Shown: positions 56,178 through 60,561 of the stretch, piece by piece | How the letters are laid out: every line of letters starts with the position of its first letter | Numbering within the stretch: the first letter of the stretch is position 1 | Assembly: GCA_011319805.1 (NCBI GenBank) | Contig: SJRY01000089.1 | Location: forward strand, 1 to 60,561 | Source of the DNA: Macrocybe gigantea | Lineage: Eukaryota; Basidiomycota; Agaricomycetes; Agaricales; Callistosporiaceae | Reading direction: 5' to 3' | Length of the DNA stretch: 60,561 nt | Notes under the pieces: model-generated | Database searches by the model: none | The model's input: only the letters and a program-made list of their open reading frames with translations | What the model was told of the DNA's origin: nothing | Program-made: the position numbers and the translations under genes

Positions 56178-57500
56178 TCAGGGCATGGCCACTATGGTAT
56201 CATCATGGCGCCACATCGTTCCAACGTGGTTGGCGCCCTCCACGTTTCGGACAGGCATCTCTGGGTGAAACAGCGTCTCTGCAGACTCTTCGTTTGTTTC
56301 CTTGGGACTCTTCAGCGGGCCAGCATTAGCATTCCTCGACTGTGGCGCTGCATTGGCGAGCCGTTCTAATCTGAGATAAGAGGAGTCCGCCCATGAGGGA
56401 GAATGTGAAAATAATAGTCTTGCGACAAGCAAGGACGGTGCAAGCACCTGTGTGATCAGACAGTAATCAGCTCAGAGGAATCTGGAATCTCGGTGCATCA
56501 CCTACCGTCATGACCAACACCATTCCGTCGATGATGAATCCAGCCAGTGAAAGAGATCCAGTGAATCCGTCAATCAGACCTATAAGCAGCGGGATGGAGT
56601 ACAGCAATGCCGACTCGATTATGACTTCAACAATCGTTCTGAATTTCCGGATGCTTCTCATCTTGCCGAGGGCGTAGATCCGTGCGACGATCAGGGAAGA
56701 AGCTGTCATTGTGATGACTACCCCGAAAGACATTGCCACGTTGTATAGCCTTTCATCGATCTTTTGTATCCGCTTAGACGTGTCATTCGAAGGCAATGGA
56801 GCAAGAACAATGTCGAGATGCAAACAATAGAAGAGCAATACTTGCGCCATAAACCTGAGCGTCAAGCTTGAATATCAGGTAAAATACTCACCAGCCTCAG
56901 TCAACGTAAGCAGAGTGAGCGGTACAATGATAAACATATTGCGCGTCCACACATTCGACGCTCGCCAGATCTCGTCCAATTCAAGGTCTGAATCAAGATC
57001 AAATATGAAACAGACACTCACAATCAGGCCGTCTGCCATGATCATCGCGATGTACTGACAGACGTCAAGCAATGCAACGCTTGCAACGGATGGATAGAAA
57101 AAATTCTCTTCGACAGCCCGAAGGGATTGAGACATAAAATTTTGGACCAATTGACGGTCATAGACGCCAACAGCCAGCAAGACCAGGGCGTATTGCACAG
57201 ATATGACGTATGCTATTACGGACGTCCTATGTTGGCGTCGCCTGTCTGGAAAAAAAATGTTAACAGTTCTTCGGTTTGAGAATGGTCCAGAGCTCTCACA
57301 GGCTTTGAAGACTATGAAAGCCACGACAGGAGTGGCTGCACCTTGAGATTGCACCGTCATTTGCTCTTCCGCCTTCTTAGATGTCAGAAGACGTTACCTA
57401 TCAAGAAGCTCTGAATAATTGGAGTATGAAACTGTCCGAGTAAGTGAACCGCATCTTCAGGCTCAGGAGGTAATGGTTGGGGAGGAGAATCAGCAGACAT
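56178..57500 (-). CDS. Multi-pass (7-TM type) membrane protein 1
   Basis: ATG 57500 (MSADSPPQPLPPEPEDAVHL), then an intron after FLIG. Hydrophobic segments follow: PVVAFIVFKAC, SVIAYVISVQYALVLLAVGV, YIAMIMADGLIVSVCFIF, MFIIVPLTLLTLTEAG, AMSFGVVITMTASSLIVARI, ALLYSIPLLIGLI and GFIIDGMVLVMT. The last exon (to 56178) gives LLVARLLFSHS and a hydrophilic tail. The 'ADGLIV..WR...W.RN.' core and the 'VEVIIESALLYSIP' segment are typical of an agaric-expanded membrane protein family of unknown ligand. It is a paralog of the gene at 59577. Confidence 0.65.
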
Positions 57501-59576
57501 TTGCTTGACGTCCGGATCGATTACTTGGAATCGTATTTATGTCTTGGGTGCAACGTGGTTTGTTCGCTTGCAGATAGTGGCATTATTCATTCGTTCTCGT
57601 ACAAGTCTGACAGAAGAACTGCCTTTCCATTGAGACATAGCATCATCATGAAACCAGAAGACGGAGTGATTTTGAACCTCGGACATGGTCTAATTTGGTG
57701 GGTTAGGAAGTCCGAGCTAGCGCCGATTTGGCAATCGATTCTGTGATTTCATTAACTATGATGCTGCAAGACACTTGAAGCGCCTGGACGTACCTTCGCG
57801 ACTAAACCTATTATGTCTAATGGAGAACTACCCCGCAATCATCTTCTGGGGGGGCATTCTGATTGCAAGAAGCCGCGCATCACGAGGTGTACACACGGGA
57901 ATGGCATACACAGCTCGAATTAAATGTGAAAGGAGCGAACGGCCCACGAGGAAAGAACGAGGGACAGTTAGGCAACGAAACGTGATCCAGAAGCAGTTCT
58001 CAGATACGCCCAACGCCTATAGCTGACACAGCCCCATATTCATCGGGATGCGATACAAAAGCTATCATCGAAACGCAAGAGAACAGCTTTTCGATATTGC
58101 CGCCCAAACATATATTAAACGTACCAGTCTGGCGCCTTTCACAACGAAATTGAGTATTCTTCCTTGGGATCATAGGGTGACAAATGATGTACCTCAAACC
58201 AAAAACTTTTCCGCGGAATGCCCGGGGTGTCTTGCATCTTGACGAGTCTTGCTACGAAATACCCCGCCTATAATAATAAGCGGAATAAGCGGAATAAGTG
58301 CGTCATGAATGCTAAGGAGTTAACTTCGCCTTCTGTTCTCACCCGCAGTTGTAGGGCCAATATGCCGTCAATCTTCCGCTACGGAAGACATTAATTGCTT
58401 CCGCCTTGCAGATGGCATGCCGAGTCCAGGATCATGATGATGTCACCTACGTGCCGTTGCATTAACGCTACTTTTTCTGTATGGTTGCTTCGCGAGCAGA
58501 CCAGGAGCAACTATGTCGGTTTGGTCGTCGCCCCGTCCTGGAAACGGCGATGTGGCATACTTCGAGACCAAAGGCGTTCGAAATAATATTTGAGAAGTTA
58601 ATGTTGTCTGGAAGGCTCTGAATTCGATCCTATGGGAGATGCTGTCGACTGATTTGCCCGTAGTGACGCTAATGCCTATCGAGAGATGAACGGCGAACCT
58701 TTGGACGGTGCCGCAGTGAGCAATAAAAATCACATAGAACCAAATAATGAATGGTTTCAAGCATTCATCATGCTGAATACCGCAAAAGTGTCGAGTTTGA
58801 GCAGGGCCACGCCCACGGGGAGAAACGCGAGGGTGAACTGGAACTGAATGGGATACAAAACGTTTTGATGTTTGTCAATCCCAAAAGCTGGCCTCGAGGT
58901 CGCTTGAGCTCAGATGGATGATGGATCAGATGGATGATGAAAACGTTGCCAAGGTCGTGGACAAACAAGGCCTGTCCATTTACTACGAACGGCGACTCCA
59001 CAGCCACAGTTTATGTTGTGCCTGCACGAACAATGATTTTAGAAATACCCCGAGGATATATGTACTGGCCTTGGCAAGACGATGGCACAGGATTGAGGCC
59101 CGCACACGCTCTCGGCCATCAATCCTGCACCCAGAACTTCAGCGTGACGCACAACTCAACTTCAAGTTCCTCAAGTGACTACTAGTAGGTACATAGCACT
59201 CTCATAGTATAAACCGCGCCTGAAATGACAAGGAACTATGATAGACACACGACTTCCTTCTACCGGCGGTCTCTGCAAGGCGTAGATCTGCGTATCTAAA
59301 TGGAGAGGCCAGCTGATGGTCCGAATTCTTATCGACCGAGCTACTCCAATCAGCCCTCCTACCCCACGTGCAAGCTCATGATTGATGGCAGGGTCGGCGC
59401 AGAGGCACCCAGCCATTTACTACGCCAGGCAATGGAACCTGTCGCAGAATATGAAAGGGCCTGGTGCGAGGAGGCCTTCATTGGACCTAGTACACCCGTG
59501 ACGGACTACTCTGCCTTCACTTTAAGCGAACATATAAAACACGGCACAATCTATCAAGACGTTCAAACCCCTTGGA
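57501..59576. other. Long intergenic region with one possible decayed gene
   Basis: Most of this stretch has no supported gene. At about 58800-59185 the plus strand has two adjoining frames (GHAHGEKREGELELNG with FVNPKSWP, and PFTTNGDSTATVYVVPARTM with GYMYWPWQDDG) that look protein-like. They are not joined in frame, and the family is not recognised. The 5' leader of the next gene begins before 59577. Confidence 0.35.
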
Positions 59577-60561
59577 ATGTCCGATGAAACATCACCGTCC
59601 TTCTCTGAGCTACAGGCGGCTGTCGATTTTTATCTTCATTATGAGCTTTTCACTTGCTTCTTAGCTGGTATGCCGCCGCCATACTGTGTTCACCAATCAA
59701 ACGTGCTAAGACTTCTCGCCCGCGTTCTTTCTAGGCATTTATACCGCTGTCTTTATATTCTTTATTGTGCATGCCTTAAGTGTGTTCCATCCTTCTCATC
59801 CACGCTTCACTTTCAAACGCGTTGTCCTAGTCACCCGCCACAAGAACAAATCTATGACACGATCGATAATAACGACCATAGTTTCGCTGCAATACGGGTT
59901 GCTAATGTCCTCGAGCATTGGCTCCTGGTATCGCTTCGGCCAATCTATGAAATACGACTCCATTGAAGAAATCGCCTTCGACCTGTACAGCCCATCAATG
60001 GCGACTACGGTGTGGATAAACACCAATATTTGGGCGTCGATAGCCATCGCCGACGGTTTGATTGTGAGCTTGTCACTTGCTCCGCTTTCGATAACCGGCT
60101 GAAAGGAAAACAATTTTCAAGGTGTGGAGATGCTGGAAGATCTGGAACCGCAATATGTGGATTGGCGTGCCCCTCGCTTTCCTGTCAATCGTCGCCGTTG
60201 GTGGGTCTTGCTTTGTCGACCTACATGTCTCTCTACCTGACTAGCAGCACCTTCTCGAATAACGCAAAAGGCTTATATGCCTATGGTATATATCTAACGG
60301 CCATACGCCCTTCAACAGACTCTGACCGAGTGTTGGAGCTAGACATGATCATAGGAACCACGGTCAATTTTCTCGGGGCCGGCATCACAATCATCGCGTC
60401 CATACTTATTCTGGTACGGATATATGTTGCTGTCGGTCGAAAGCAAGGCGTCCGCAAGTACAAGCTTGTCCTCGAACTTGTCATCGAGTCGGCGATTCTG
60501 TACTCTGTCCCGTTTCTGGCACTTGGCATATGGAACGTAGTAACTCCAGATGGTGCCGTGG
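59577..60561 (+). CDS. Multi-pass (7-TM type) membrane protein 2, cut by the window edge
   Basis: ATG 59577 (MSDETSPSFSELQAAVDFYL), intron after FTCFLAG, then hydrophobic segments YTAVFIFFIVHALSVF, SIITTIVSLQYGLLMSS, NIWASIAIADGLIV, a WRCWKIWNRNMWIGVPLAFL segment, TVNFLGAGITIIASILILVR and LVLELVIESAILYSVPFLAL. The order matches the protein at 56178-57500, including the ADGLIV and ELVIESAILYS landmarks. The C-terminus lies beyond base 60561. The two genes are convergent-facing paralogs in inverted orientation. Confidence 0.65.

Noticed and set aside
1..60561. CRISPR arrays, bacterial operons, ribosome binding sites, rRNA genes
   Set aside because: None are present; gene structure is clearly that of a fungal nucleus.

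Overview
The window is nuclear DNA from a mushroom-forming basidiomycete (Agaricomycetes). Genes are split by many introns of roughly 50-65 bp with GTRNGT...YAG borders, housekeeping genes are tightly packed, and several gene families are of the kind seen in agarics: 7-TM membrane proteins, TET/JBP and JmjC dioxygenases, DUF6570-type Helitrons and Tf1/sushi chromoviruses. No prokaryotic, organellar or CRISPR features are visible.

Left arm, 1-12.4 kb: ordinary conserved genes. In order: an F-box protein (-), a RIM2-like mitochondrial pyrimidine nucleotide carrier (-), RNA polymerase III subunit RPC25 (+), checkpoint kinase CHK1 (+), a UTP16/BUD21-like U3 snoRNP protein (-), a degenerate Sar1-like GTPase (+), a tRNA-Gly(GCC) with a 10-nt intron beside a SINE-like repeat, and a small secreted protein (+).

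Central island, 13.4-53.8 kb: accessory DNA full of mobile elements. Two nearly identical 6.5-kb chromoviral LTR retrotransposons, A (+, 14220-20734, TSD CTACA) and B (-, 35715-42231, TSD CAAGA), lie in opposite orientation. They flank about 15 kb holding a hypothetical gene pair, a JmjC-like protein that has lost its iron-binding motif, a KDM3-like JmjC demethylase with its motif intact, and a small gene (P1). Copy B sits inside an exon of a P1 paralog (P2). Further right are a TET/JBP-family dioxygenase, a small RNase H1 N-domain-like gene, and a large Helitron Rep-helicase gene carrying a C-terminal ubiquitin-peptidase-like domain, followed by a scrap of another Helitron helicase.

Right arm, 54-60.6 kb: a second member of the secreted-protein family, then two 7-TM paralogs, the last cut by the window edge.

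The retrotransposon shows self-priming (an 11-nt primer-binding site exactly complementary to the predicted RNA 5' end), a GGGTTTT -1 frameshift site between gag and pol, a leader of about 1 kb with no ATG at all but with long open frames, and a conserved extra ORF after the chromodomain. Copy A carries three CGA-to-TGA stops, consistent with CpG deamination.

A caution for every gene here: at least nine otherwise normal genes need one extra base, usually in a short G or C run, to keep frame. The errors are all deletions and also differ between the two retrotransposon copies, so they look like assembly errors rather than decay. Exon boundaries below were read by eye.
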